A stretch of 64,000 nt of DNA from Tragulus kanchil (lineage: Eukaryota; Chordata; Mammalia; Artiodactyla; Tragulidae). The notes beneath the pieces are model-generated. The model saw only the letters and a program-made list of their open reading frames with translations. It did no database searches and was not told where the DNA came from. A program made the translations under genes and the position numbers. Positions 1 through 10,260 of the stretch are shown here, one piece after another. Where the stretch lies: contig JAIOJX010000032.1 in NCBI GenBank assembly GCA_022376925.1, positions 115,607,979 to 115,671,978 of the forward strand, given 5' to 3'. Positions within the stretch are counted from its first letter, which is position 1. Every line of letters starts with the position of its first letter.

Positions 1-604
1 GAGCTGCAATGAACATTGGGGTACAGGTGCTCCTTTCAGATTTAATTTCATCAGGGTATAAGCCTAAGAGTGGGATTGCTGGGTCGTATGGTGCTTCTAT
101 TTTTAGTTTTTTAAGAAATCTCCAGACTGTGTTCCATAGAGGCTGTACCAATTTATATTCCCACCAGCAATGCAAGAGTGTTCCCTTTTCTCTGCACCCT
201 CTCCAGCATTTATTGTCTGTTGATTTGTGGATGATGGCCATTCTGATGGGTGTGAGGTGATATCTCATTGTAGTTTTGATTTGCATTTCTCTAATGATAA
301 GCGAGGTTGAGCATTGTTTCATGTGTTTTTGGGCCATCTGTATGTCCTCTTTGGAGAGGTGTCTGTTGAGGTCCTTTTCCCATTTTTTGATTGGGTTGTT
401 ACATCTTCCTTTTTAAATCTTAATGCTTTTCATTTCTTTTTATTGTCTTATTTCCCTGGCCAGGGCTTCCAGTTCAGTGTATAGAGGCATTTCTTTTTAC
501 TTTTTGGACTCCTTTTTTGTCTTTCTGTGCTTTCACACAAGTAGATTTTGGTGTTTCTGATTAGAGTAGGGATTTCTAATACCATAATGTTGGGTGTATT
601 GCTT

Positions 605-911
605 GCTTGCTTTTTTTTTCTCTTCAGCTAAGATAGCAAAAGAGATGATTTATTGTACATGTTACATTCAGCCACAGCAGAGAACAGTTCATAGTATCAC
701 AGGTCCAGAGCAAAGGATCAAAAGGGACTACTTTGATACAAGCAAGGTGGGTCTCTCAAAGGTGTTTGACCAGATCCATTGAGACAAGTTCTGGAAAGTA
801 GGTATACAGTCCAACAATTTGTACCACTATCTCTGGCCTCAGGCTTCCCTTGTTTCTGTTTCTGTGGCTTCCATGGATGTATCGATTTGACCTGTCTCAT
901 CTTTCTTTGTG
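605..911 (-). pseudogene. RPL41: Partial duplicate of the RPL41 retrocopy (3' UTR only)
   Basis: This is the left copy of D1. It holds the poly(A) tail (as T's at 611-619) and the RPL41-like 3' UTR, and breaks off with base losses just where the coding part would begin (about 882-911). It is not an independent insertion. Confidence 0.8.
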
Positions 912-1525
912 CTATCTCTGTTTTTTTTTGGGTCCTTCTCTTTCTGACTGACTTCACTTTTTATAATAGGTTCTAGATCCAGCCACCTCATTAGGGCTGA
1001 GTCTTCTGCATTTCTCTTTACAGCTGTGTAGTATTCCATTGTATATATGTACCAAAGCTTCTGTATCCATTCGTTCGTCGATGGACATCTAGGTGGCTTC
1101 CATGTTGTAGCTATTGTATAGAGAGCTGCAATGAACATTGGGGTACAGGTGCTCCTTTCAGATTTAATTTCATCAGGGTATAAGCCTAAGAGTGGGATTG
1201 CTGGGTCGTATGGTGCTTCTATTTTTAGTTTTTTAAGAAATCTCCAGACTGTGTTCCATAGAGGCTGTACCAATTTATATTCCCACCAGCAATGCAAGAG
1301 TGTTCCCTTTTCTCTGCACCCTCTCCAGCATTTATTGTCTGTTGATTTGTGGATGATGGCCATTCTGATGGGTGTGAGGTGATATCTCATTGTAGTTTTG
1401 ATTTGCATTTCTCTAATGATAAGCGAGGTTGAGCATTGTTTCATGTGTTTTTGGGCCATCTGTATGTCCTCTTTGGAGAGGTGTCTGTTGAGGTCCTTTT
1501 CCCATTTTTTGATTGGGTTGTTACA
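883..1525 (-). mobile_element. LINE-1 ORF2 3' end (with duplicate at 1-403)
   Basis: An open frame from 1459 down to 839 encodes the C terminus of L1 ORF2p: [20 protein letters not shown], the cysteine motif [16 protein letters not shown], then [11 protein letters not shown] and [19 protein letters not shown]. It is a 5'-truncated remnant; homology fades near 1525. Bases 1-403 repeat its 5' part because of duplication D1. Confidence 0.9.
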
Positions 1526-1726
1526 TCTTCCTTTTTAAATCTTAATGCTTTTCATTTCTTTTTATTGTCTTATTTCCCTGGCCAGGGCTTCCAGTTCAGT
1601 GTATAGAGGCATTTCTTTTTACTTTTTGGACTCCTTTTTTGTCTTTCTGTGCTTTCACACAAGTAGATTTTGGTGTTTCTGATTAGAGTAGGGATTTCTA
1701 ATACCATAATGTTGGGTGTATTGCTT

Positions 1727-2123
1727 GCTTGCTTTTTTTTTCTCTTCAGCTAAGATAGCAAAAGAGATGATTTATTGTACATGTTACATTCAGCCACAGC
1801 AGAGAACAGTTCATAGTATCACAGGTCCAGAGCAAAGGATCAAAAGGGACTACTTTGATACAAGCAAGGTGGGTCTCTCAAAGGTGTTTGACCAGATCCA
1901 TTGAGACAAGTTCTGGAAAGTAGGTATACAGTCCAACAATTTGTACCACTATCTCTGGCCTCAGGCTTCCCTTGTTTCTGTTTCTGTGGCTTCCATGGAT
2001 GTATACGTTTATTTGGACCTCTGTCTCATCTTTCTTTTGTGCTTCAACCTGCACATTCTTTTCTTCCTCCACTTTGCTCTCATGGCATGGAGGTTTCTCA
2101 AAAGATGGCGCTAAGTCTGAGAG
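1727..2123 (-). pseudogene. RPL41: RPL41 processed pseudogene
   Basis: Reading the minus strand, the ATG is at 2083-2081 and the TAA at 2011-2009. The product is 24 residues beginning MRAKWRKKRM and ending KMRQRSK. Ribosomal protein L41 is a 25-residue, extremely basic peptide. This copy has lost one Arg codon of the Arg-Arg pair and has two Arg changes (to Cys at residue 11 and to His at residue 15). The 3' UTR includes an AATAAA-like signal and ends in poly(A), seen as T's at 1733-1741. A 13-base direct repeat GGGTGTATTGCTT flanks the insert (1714-1726 and 2124-2136), the mark of L1-driven retroposition. No intron is present, as expected of an mRNA copy. It is almost certainly non-functional, although the frame is still open. 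Confidence 0.92.
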
Positions 2124-2136
2124 GGGTGTATTGCTT

Positions 2137-2650
2137 TCTTGAGGGCAATTTCTTATTTCGTGAGGATAAGGAGGATTTCACTAGGGTAATGAGAAGAGAA
2201 CTGTGTTCTTTCACAGGGATAGGGGCCAGGTTTGCTAGGGAGCTAAGGGTGTTTAGTTGTCTTCCCAGAAGTTGTTTTAGTTGCTCTCTAAAAAAAGTTT
2301 AGTGTGGAGATATAAACTGGACTCTCTACTCCCTAATCTATAAATCTTAGAAATGTTATTTTTGCCGTTGCCTGGAACTGGAGATCCTGGGAGTTCCATG
2401 CAGATGAGTTCCTGTAACCCTTAGAGGCTTGAGACATAACAGAGGAAACTATTATTACATAGGAGAGGGCCTGAGGTAAACAGTGACTGCCAAAGGTCAT
2501 TTTACTCCCAGGTCACTGCTTCTTATGGTTTTGCTCACTTACTCCTTATTTTAGGGCTCATCCTTAGGCCTAAATTAGAATCCTCATTAACTCATTCCAC
2601 ACAGTTTCATTTCTTTTTCTTCCTTACTCCTTTGTTTCCACATCATTTAC
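2137..2650. other. Intronic sequence without recognised feature
   Basis: Unique sequence of mixed composition. I see no repeat family, splice-bounded exon or RNA gene here. Confidence 0.6.
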
Positions 2651-2652
2651 AT

Positions 2653-2796
2653 CTTTTTTTGGAGGGGGTAGTTGGACACATCAGTCCAGCTGCTCCATGG
2701 CACTGGCACATGGGATCTTCCCAGGCCAGAGATCGAACCGGCACCCCCTGCACTGCAAGGTGGTGTCCATACCCACTGGACCACCAGGGAAGCCCC
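2653..2796 (-). mobile_element. CHR-like SINE (abundant subfamily), internally deleted
   Basis: The minus strand starts GGGGCTTCCCTGGTGGTCC at 2796 and carries the tRNA-like B box GGTTCGATC. The middle of the usual ~240-base body is missing before the A-rich tail, which is seen as T's at 2653. Confidence 0.85.
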
Positions 2797-4045
2797 TACA
2801 TAACATCTTTACCTACAATCCTATCTCTGAGCTTTCTTTTCAGGCTGTGACTTTGATTAGCAAGTCTTTGCTCTTTGCTATCTCTGCTTAGTTTCTTCTA
2901 TACCAGTGGCTCCTGAAATCCTGGCTTCTTCACATTAGTTTGTGTTCTGACCTGGAGTCGACAGCAACAAAACTAACCTGTGGAGGAACATAAGTAGACT
3001 TCTGAATAATCATTAAGGATGAAGTCAAACCTGAGCCAAAATTTGGAACTGTCCGATTGGGGTTGACATGAACTTGTAGGAAGCGCAATGAAAATATGTA
3101 TAAACAGTTGAAGAGGTGAGACAGCCTAAGGAGGCAGTTTGTCAGTGTTTGCTAAGGGATGGCAGGTACCTCCTTAAGCAAGAAAGTTATACCCCTTGCT
3201 CTGCTGTGGTCGAGAAGCAGTGCTGTTTGAGCCAATTTATTCCTCATTCCCTATGTCCTACAAAGCAGCTTCCTAAACATTCAGATTCTTTTTCAATAAG
3301 ATTTTAGGAAGATAAAAATATTACCTTTGAGTTTTGAGTTTATTAGCTTTTGATTCTTTTATCTTTACCCACTTCCTTCCAATTGAGTTCCTCAAATATT
3401 ACTGTGAGGATATTCCATGTGGTTTCTGCTTTTCTCAGAGAAAGACCACTGTCATATGTTGCCTTTATTTGGCTTCTTTGTTTAAAATGTATTTTACCCT
3501 TTTAATTTGTTATCTTTGTCATTTGCATTGCATTTGCTAAATTCATTGCAGTCCTACTTATATGTGGAAACTTCTGTCATGTGTCCTTGTAGATTATTGG
3601 AAGTGGACATCATATCTACTATGTTATATTTTTTCAACAAATTTCACTTGGTTTTATTCTTCTGGCACTCTTTTCTATTTCATTTTGCCTTATCTCATCC
3701 TACAATTTTGCTGATTTACTGGATTCTCACTTTTTATTTCAGCTGCCCAAAGCTCTTTCTCTAACTTATCAAGAGAGATTATTGGCTCATTTATTCTCCT
3801 ATGCCCTGGATGAGCTCTATTTTTATAACTGGTGCTGATAATATAAAAGTACTTAGATTTTATATTTTCTTCATTGTAATATTTCATATTTATCAGACTG
3901 ACAAAGGATTAATTTAAGTCTTACCTATGTCTGAACAAAATTCCTCCTATTTCTGGTGACTGCAAACAGATGTATTTATTATTTTCAATTTACCTAAGGA
4001 CTAAAGAACAAAAAAATTAATGCAGATGTGTATATGACCTTTCTC
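2797..4045. other. Intronic sequence without confident feature
   Basis: AT-rich. Parts of 3330-3960 resemble decayed LINE sequence, but I cannot assign a family. Short frames here lack any recognisable product. Confidence 0.5.
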
Positions 4046-4049
4046 TTCC

Positions 4050-4195
4050 TTTGTGTGCATGCTCAGTTGTGTCCAACTCTTTGCCGTCCTATGGACCATA
4101 GCCCTCCAGTCTCCTCTGTCGAGGAATTCTCCAGGCAGGAATATTGGAGGGAATGGGGCAGGCAGGTTCTTTACCACTATCGCCACCTAGGACAG
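4050..4195 (-). mobile_element. Bov-tA SINE fragment
   Basis: The minus strand has the ruminant Bov-tA body, with the mirrored landmarks CTCAGTTGTGTCCAACTC, CTCCTCTGTC and the ATTCTCCAGGCAGGAATA block. It is diverged, so probably an old copy. Confidence 0.85.
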
Positions 4196-4620
4196 TATCA
4201 TTAACTATAGTCACCTAGTTTTACGTTGTATCTCCATGACTTACTTATTTTATAACTAGAGGCTTGTACCTTTTGACTCCCTTTGCCTGTTGTACTTCTG
4301 TCCCACCCCCCACCTCTGGCAACTACTAGTCTGTCTTTGTACCTATGAGCTTGGCTTTTAGGTTGTTAAGTTTGTTCTTAAAGTCCATGTGTAAGTGAGA
4401 TAATATGGTGTTTGTCTTTCTCTGATTTATTTCAGTTAGCATAATGCCTTTGAGGTCCATCCATGTTGTTGCAAATGGCAAGATTTCACTCTTTTCAATG
4501 GCTTAGTAATATTCCATTGTGTGTATGTACCACATGTTCTTTATCCATTCATCTGTCCATGGACACAGGCTGTTTACATATCTTGGCAATTGTATGTATA
4601 CTGCAGTGAACTTTGGCTAA
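4196..4620 (-). mobile_element. Old LINE-1 3' end
   Basis: The inverted L1 3' UTR and ORF2 end are recognisable from the block around 4500-4600 (AATATTCCATTGTGTGTATG, then TTTATCCATTCATCTGTC). Stops in every frame. Confidence 0.75.
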
Positions 4621-5600
4621 CTTCTTTTTCAGTATTTTCTTGTAAACTGGAGTTTGGATCTAAATGTTAATTAGATTCAGTGTCAACTTTTTTTAGCAGT
4701 AATACTTCATATGTGTATTTTGTATTTCTTTATATTCAGATATGAAATCAGAGATTTCTTTTAAAAGCCTTGATTTTGATTATGATGCCAGTCATGCCTC
4801 AGTAAAGTGGTTTAAAAAACCAGCCCTGGTTTCTTTCTGTGGATTATGATGTTTATGGACTACAGCCTAGGTTTTAGGAGAAAGATAAGCTTTTAAGTTT
4901 TATTGTAATTGATTTTTCAGTTTTTCTTTTAGGGTTTGTGATTTCTGTGCCTTAATTTAGAAATTCTTCCATATTCTAATGTCTTAAAGAGATTTTCTTA
5001 TAATTTCATGTAAAAGTTTAATCTTGCTTCTCTTGTTTCAGGCTTTAGTTCACTTAGACTCTCTCAATTTTAGTCTTTTAAAATATATCCCAATAAACTT
5101 TTATAATTTTCTTCATAAAAACCTTATATATCTTTTGTTAGATTTGTTCCTAGATTGTGTTTTCATGCTGCTTTTTTTAGCATATGTATTAATATGCAGA
5201 TTATGTATATATTTGTATATATATATGATAAATACTTAAAGAGTCAAATAGTCCTACAAGACTTAGAGTGAAGGACAAGGATCTGCACTGTCCTTATTTG
5301 TTCATTATTTTTGCTTTTCAGAAGCAACTGTTTTCAAATCTTTTTCCTTTTGATAATGTTCTCAGTATGTCTAACTACCATATTTATACTACTATTTTCT
5401 TTAAGTTTTAGATATTATCTGTTGAATTTCTACTGTGGAAACTAAGAATTTGACTCATTTAGCATCTTGTCCACCCCTTCCATGTACGTATGAAAATTCC
5501 TCCTTTCCTAATCTTCCAATATAGTAGCATTGTAATTTTTTTGAATCAATTATGGGGAACTTAATTATAGCTGAGCCATATAGTACACTAGTGTTGTATT
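4621..5600. other. Intronic sequence without recognised feature
   Basis: Very AT-rich. It includes the start of duplication D2 at about 5003. No family assigned. Confidence 0.5.
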
Positions 5601-5604
5601 CCCT

Positions 5605-5700
5605 TTTTTAAAAAAAAATCAACTTTATGGAGTTATAATTTGTATACAATAAAATATGCCCATTTTAAATATACCCATTTTAAATATACAGTTTGATTTT
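5605..5700 (-). mobile_element. LINE-1 3' terminal fragment
   Basis: A conserved L1 3' end reads in inverse through ACTTTATGGAGTTATAATTT and a duplicated CCATTTTAAATATAC. It is cut by SINE insertions; a further piece follows at 6125-6175. Duplicated at 6780-6873 by D2. Confidence 0.65.
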
Positions 5701-5734
5701 TTTTTCTTAGTTTATTTTTAATTTTGGCCTCTTT

Positions 5735-5882
5735 TTTAAAAAATTTTTGCTTTATTTATCTTAATTTGGCTGCACTGGGTCTTAGTTGTGGCACATGGGC
5801 TCTAGTTCCCTGACCAGGGATCAAACCTGGGCCCCCTGCATTAGAGGCACAGAGTTAACAACTGGACCGACAGGGAAGTCCC
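5735..5882 (-). mobile_element. Short CHR-type SINE
   Basis: On the minus strand it begins GGGACTTCCCTGTCGGTCC, a tRNA-like head, followed by the short GGGAACTAGAGCCC body and an A/T-rich tail. D2 repeats it at about 6908-7055. Confidence 0.8.
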
Positions 5883-5883
5883 T

Positions 5884-6118
5884 AATTTTGGCCTCCTTTA
5901 TTGGTCTTTCATTTATTTATTTTCATCCATCTTTGTTCTTTGGCCCGTGTGGGCCTCCCATCGCAGTGGCCTCTTTTGTCGCAGAGCACTGGCTCTGGGT
6001 ACATGTGCTCCGCTGGCTTGTAACTGGACACACCAGTCCAGCCGCTCCATGGCACGTGGGATCTTCCCGTGCCAGGGATCAAACAATTCTTTACCCACTG
6101 GACCACTGGGGAAGCCCT
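5884..6118 (-). mobile_element. CHR-like SINE (abundant subfamily)
   Basis: Full-length body: head GGGCTTCCCCAGTGG, then the CATGGAGCGGCTGGACTGG, CCCAGAGCCAGTGCTCTG and GATGGGAGGCCCACACGGGC blocks, and a tail of AAAGATGGATGAAAATAAAT. D2 repeats it at about 7057-7291. Confidence 0.92.
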
Positions 6119-7374
6119 AGCTGGATTTTTTAAAATCAAGTTTATGGTGGTATAAGTTGTATGCATAAAATTGCCTATAATTTCTATGAATTTAATCTTG
6201 CTTCTCTTGTTTCAGGCTTTAGTTCACTTAGACTCTCTCAATTTTAGTCTTTTAAAATATATCCCAATAAACTTTTATAATTTTCTTCATAAAAACCTTA
6301 TATATCTTTTGTTAGATTTGTTCCTAGATTGTGTTTTCATGCTGCTTTTTTTAGCATATGTATTAATATGCAGATTATGTATATATTTGTATATATATAT
6401 GATAAATACTTAAAGAGTCAAATAGTCCTACAAGACTTAGAGTGAAGGACAAGGATCTGCACTGTCCTTATTTGTTCATTATTTTTGCTTTTCAGAAGCA
6501 ACTGTTTTCAAATCTTTTTCCTTTTGATAATGTTCTCAGTATGTCTAACTACCATATTTATACTACTATTTTCTTTAAGTTTTAGATATTATCTGTTGAA
6601 TTTCTACTGTGGAAACTAAGAATTTGACTCATTTAGCATCTTGTCCACCCCTTCCATGTACGTATGAAAATTCCTCCTTTCCTAATCTTCCAATATAGTA
6701 GCATTGTAATTTTTTTGAATCAATTATGGGGAACTTAATTATAGCTGAGCCATATAGTACACTAGTGTTGTATTCCCTTTTTTAAAAAAAAATCAACTTT
6801 ATGGAGTTATAATTTGTATACAATAAAATATGCCCATTTTAAATATACCCATTTTAAATATACAGTTTGATTTTTTTTTCTTAGTTTATTTTTAATTTTG
6901 GCCTCTTTTTAAAAAATTATTGCTTTATTTATCTTAATTTGGCTGCACTGGGTCTTAGTTGTGGCACATGGGCTCTAGTTCCCTGACCAGGGATCAAACC
7001 TGGGCCCCCTGCATTAGAGGCACAGAGTTAACAACTGGACCGACAGGGAAGTCCCTAATTTTGGCCTCCTTTATTGGTCTTTCATTTATTTATTTTCATC
7101 CATCTTTGTTCTTTGGCCCGTGTGGGCCTCCCATCGCAGTGGCCTCTTTTGTCGCAGAGCACTGGCTCTGGGTACATGTGCTCCGCTGGCTTGTAACTGG
7201 ACACACCAGTCCAGCCGCTCCATGGCACGTGGGATCTTCCCGTGCCAGGGATCAAACAATTCTTTACCCACTGGACCACTGGGGAAGCCCTAGCTGGATT
7301 TTTTAAAATCAAGTTTATGGAGGTATAAGTTGTATGCATAAAATTGCCTATTTTGGTATACCAGGTTTTTGGTT

Positions 7375-7495
7375 TTTTTTAATTAAAAAAAAATTTACTG
7401 GAGTATAATTGATCCACAATGTGATGTTAACTTCAGGCATACAGTAAAGTGACCTGGTTACACACACACACATATCCGTTCCCCTTTAAATTCCG
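7375..7495 (-). mobile_element. LINE-1 3' terminal fragment
   Basis: The inverted L1 3' end (GGAGTATAATTGATCCACAA, CAGTAAAGTGACCTGG) is preceded by an A/T stretch and contains a short CA run. Confidence 0.7.
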
Positions 7496-7502
7496 CCCTG
7501 CT

Positions 7503-7620
7503 GGATTTCCCTGGTGGTCCAGTGGCTAAGGCTCTGTGCTCCCCTGGGTTCGATCCCTGGTCAGGGAACTAGATCCTACATACCATAACTAAGACCCAGT
7601 GCAACCAAATAAATACATTT
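7503..7620 (+). mobile_element. Short CHR-type SINE
   Basis: The head is TTTCCCTGGTGGTCCAGTGG and the B box is GGTTCGATCCC. The short body runs to the AAATAAATACATTT tail. Confidence 0.82.
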
Positions 7621-8095
7621 AAAAAATTAAATTATATAATAAATTCCACCCTGCTACAGATCTGTTATCCTGGGACTTCTCTTCACCATCATTCTGTGAA
7701 TTCCCTTCTCTCTTCTGTGTTGGATACCCTGGTTCCTAGATCTCACATTTTCTTCTTTCTTGGTTCCCCTATTTCAAAGAAACCCAATGCTTATTGGCTT
7801 TTTAAAGAGAGCATGGAAGGTAAATATTTTTGAGAAGGTGCATATTTAAAAATGTTTATTCCATTTTTACCCTTGAATGATTACTTATTTTGCGTAGAAT
7901 TCTAGGTTAGAAGTAATATTCTCTCAGGATTTTTTGTCCCAGGACCAAACAGACCAAACACGCTTGATGACTCCCTGTGCTTTATAGGTAGATTTTTTTT
8001 CTCCGAAGTTTATACTTTCACTGAGGTCCCTTTAAGGATTTCAGTTCGAACTCCCAGCTTTCATACCAGCTTCATGCTACGTCTTTTGGCCCAGC
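7621..8095. other. Intronic sequence without recognised feature
   Basis: Unique sequence. I see no gene or repeat family. Confidence 0.5.
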
Positions 8096-8097
8096 GT

Positions 8098-8410
8098 AAC
8101 TGGTGGCTCAGTGGTAAAGAACCTGCCTGCTAATGCAGGAGATGTGGGTTCAGTCCCTGAGTCAGGAAGATCCCCTGGTGAAGGAAAATGCAGCTCACTC
8201 TAGCATTCTTGCCTGCGAAATCCCATAGACACAGAGAGGAGCCTGGCCACAAGAGTTAGAACAGTACTGTGAGTACTTCATTCTCTGAGTCAGGAAGATC
8301 CCCTGGCGAAGGAAAATGCAGCTCACTCCAGCATTCTTGCCTGGGAAATCCCATGGACACAGAGAGGAGCCTGGCCACAAGAGTTAGAACAGTACTGTGA
8401 GGACTTTGCG
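8098..8410 (+). mobile_element. Bov-tA SINE with internal tandem duplication
   Basis: The tRNA-like head (GTGGCTCAGTGGTAAAGAAC) is at 8110. The body segment from about 8155 to 8282 is repeated at 8283-8410, offset 128, with about five substitutions between units. The units begin at CTGAGTCAGGAAGATCCCCT. The divergence shows that this duplication is real and old, unlike the near-identical ~1.1 kb ones. Confidence 0.85.
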
Positions 8411-8630
8411 CCCTCTAGAGGAGTATCAGGGAACTACTTGTTCCTGCTTTCTAATTGATTCTTGTAGGAAGAATAGGAATTTGTGACCATTTGGAAATGA
8501 GGAAAGATAGGTATTACTAGTATGATATTACTAGTATAGATATTACTAGAATAGCTCTAGAAAAAAGAAAAAAGTGATAATATTGCTGGATATTGTTGAA
8601 GAATTCCTTCAAAGCTGAGATGTAAGGGGA

Positions 8631-8916
8631 TTTTTTTTTTTTTGGACAGCTTTTTTTATTTTTTGACCTCTCTTGTTGGTCCTTCATTCATTTATTTTCA
8701 TCCATCTTAATTCTTTGGCCTGTGGGACCTCCCATCACGGTGGCCTCTCTCGTTGCAGAGCACTGGCTCTGGGCGCATGCGCTCCGGAGTGCTGGCTGGT
8801 AACTGGACATACCGGTCCAGCCGCTCCGCGGCATATGGGATTTTCCTGTGCCAGGGATCTAACTGGCACCCCTTGCACTGCACGGCGGACTCTTTACCCA
8901 CTGGACCATCAGGGAG
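8631..8916 (-). mobile_element. CHR-like SINE (abundant subfamily)
   Basis: Full-length copy with the GCATGCGCTCCGGAGTGC and GGTCCAGCCGCTCCGCGGC blocks and a poly(A) tail seen as T's at 8631-8644. The extreme 5' end is truncated to CCATCAGGGAGGGG. Confidence 0.9.
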
Positions 8917-9074
8917 GGGATATTTTTAGCTCCAAGTTGTATGATCTGAAGGCCTCACCAAGTGTTAAGCATATGCCTTTAAAACTTAAACCCAAGTCTG
9001 TATTTTTTGGAGATGTACTAAAAAAGAAAACATATCAGTTAAATAACTTATTTCATATATATTTTTTTCTGTTT

Positions 9075-9805
9075 GGGTTGTTCTGTCAGTAAGTCATGTC
9101 TGACTCTTTATGACCTATGGATTGCAACATACCAGGCTTTCCTGTCCTTCACTGTCTCTCAGAGTTTGCTCATACTCATGTCTCTTGAGTTAATGATACT
9201 ATCCAACCTTCTCATCCTCTGTCAGTCAACACTTTCTTCTCCTGCCCTCAATCTTCCCCAGCATCAGGGTCTTTTCCAGTGAGTTGGCTCTTTGCATCAG
9301 ATGACCAAAGTATTGGAGCTTCAGCATCAGTCCCTCCAAAGAATATTCAGGGTTGATTTCCTTTAGGATTGACTGGTTTGATCTCCTTCCAGTCCAAGAG
9401 ACTGCACCACAACTCAGAAACATCAATTCTTTGGCGTTCAGTCTTCTTGATGGCCCAACTGTCACATCTGTACATGACTACTGGAGAAATCATAGCTTTA
9501 ACCATATGGACCTTTTTCAGCAAGGTGATGTCTCTGCTTTTTTTTTTTCTTTGTTTTCTTTACATAGTTATTTTGAGGAGCATTTGTTGTAAAAATTATG
9601 ATGTCTCTGCTTTTTAATACACTGTTGTCTAGATTTGTCATAGCTTTCCTTACAAGAAGTAAACGTCTTTTAATTTCATGGCTGCAGTCACTGTCCACAC
9701 TGATTTTGGAGCCTAAGAAGATAAAATCTGTCACTGTTTCCACTTTTCCCCTTTCTGTTTGCCATGAAGTGATGGGACTGGATGTTGTGATCTTAGTTTT
9801 TTGAA
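9075..9805 (-). mobile_element. BovB LINE 3' end
   Basis: The minus strand carries the BovB 3' region. The encoded tail METVTDFIFLGSKISVDSDC and the AKELMFLSCGAVSWTGRRSN type segment are typical. It is frame-disrupted and interrupted by a small insertion at 9542-9599. About 450 bases are repeated at 10523-10980 by D3. Confidence 0.9.
9542..9599 (-). mobile_element. Tiny orphan poly(A) retro-insert inside BovB
   Basis: About 58 bases sit between two exact copies of GATGTCTCTGCTTTT (9527-9541 and 9600-9614). Read on the minus strand the insert ends in a run of A's. The BovB sequence is continuous when the insert and one repeat are removed. The source RNA is not recognised. Confidence 0.7.
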
Positions 9806-9859
9806 AGTTGAAAATTTTTTGTTTTTTGGTTTTTTAAATTTTGGCTTCTTTTATTGTTT

Positions 9860-10017
9860 TTTTTTTTTAATATTTATTTATTTATTTGGCTGTGCTGGGT
9901 GTTAGTTGTGGGACTTGGAATCTTTAGTTGCAGCATGTGGGATCTACTTCCCTTCGAACCCAGGCCCCCTGCATTAGGAGCATGTTGTCTTAGCCACTGG
10001 ACCACCAGGGAAGTCCC
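9860..10017 (-). mobile_element. Short CHR-type SINE
   Basis: The minus strand starts GGGACTTCCCTGGTGGTCC at 10017 and runs to an ATTTATTTATTTA-type tail. Repeated at 11036-11193 by D3. Confidence 0.85.
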
Positions 10018-10260
10018 TTGGTTTTTTATTTATTTAATTTCATTCATCTTTATTCCTTAGCCTGTGTGAGCCTCCCATTGCAATGGCTTCTCATGTTGCA
10101 GAACACCTTGTCTGGGCACATGCGCTCCAAAGCGCTGACTTATAATTGGACACAACAGTCCCACCTCTGCAACTTGTGGGATCTTCCCGGGCCAGGGATC
10201 GAACCGGTGCCCCGTGCACTGCAAGACAGATTCTTTACCCACTGGACCACCAGGGAAGCT
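10018..10260 (-). mobile_element. CHR-like SINE (abundant subfamily)
   Basis: Head AGCTTCCCTGGTGGTCC, B box GGTTCGATCCC and the body ending AATGGGAGGCTCACAC. It directly abuts the CHR element on its left. Repeated at 11194-11436 by D3. Confidence 0.9.

Larger units (their letters stand above)
1..2041. repeat. Tandem duplication D1, offset 1122
   Basis: Bases 1-911 recur at 1123-2041. The left copy degrades at its right end: from about 882 to 911 it matches the right copy only with several missing bases, before switching to LINE-1 sequence. The left copy starts before the window. Confidence 0.95.
5003..7349. repeat. Tandem duplication D2, offset about 1173
   Basis: 5003-6175 recurs at 6177-7349, near identical. 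At the join (6170-6195) a few bases of the start sequence are scrambled. One small indel lies near 6905. Confidence 0.95.
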
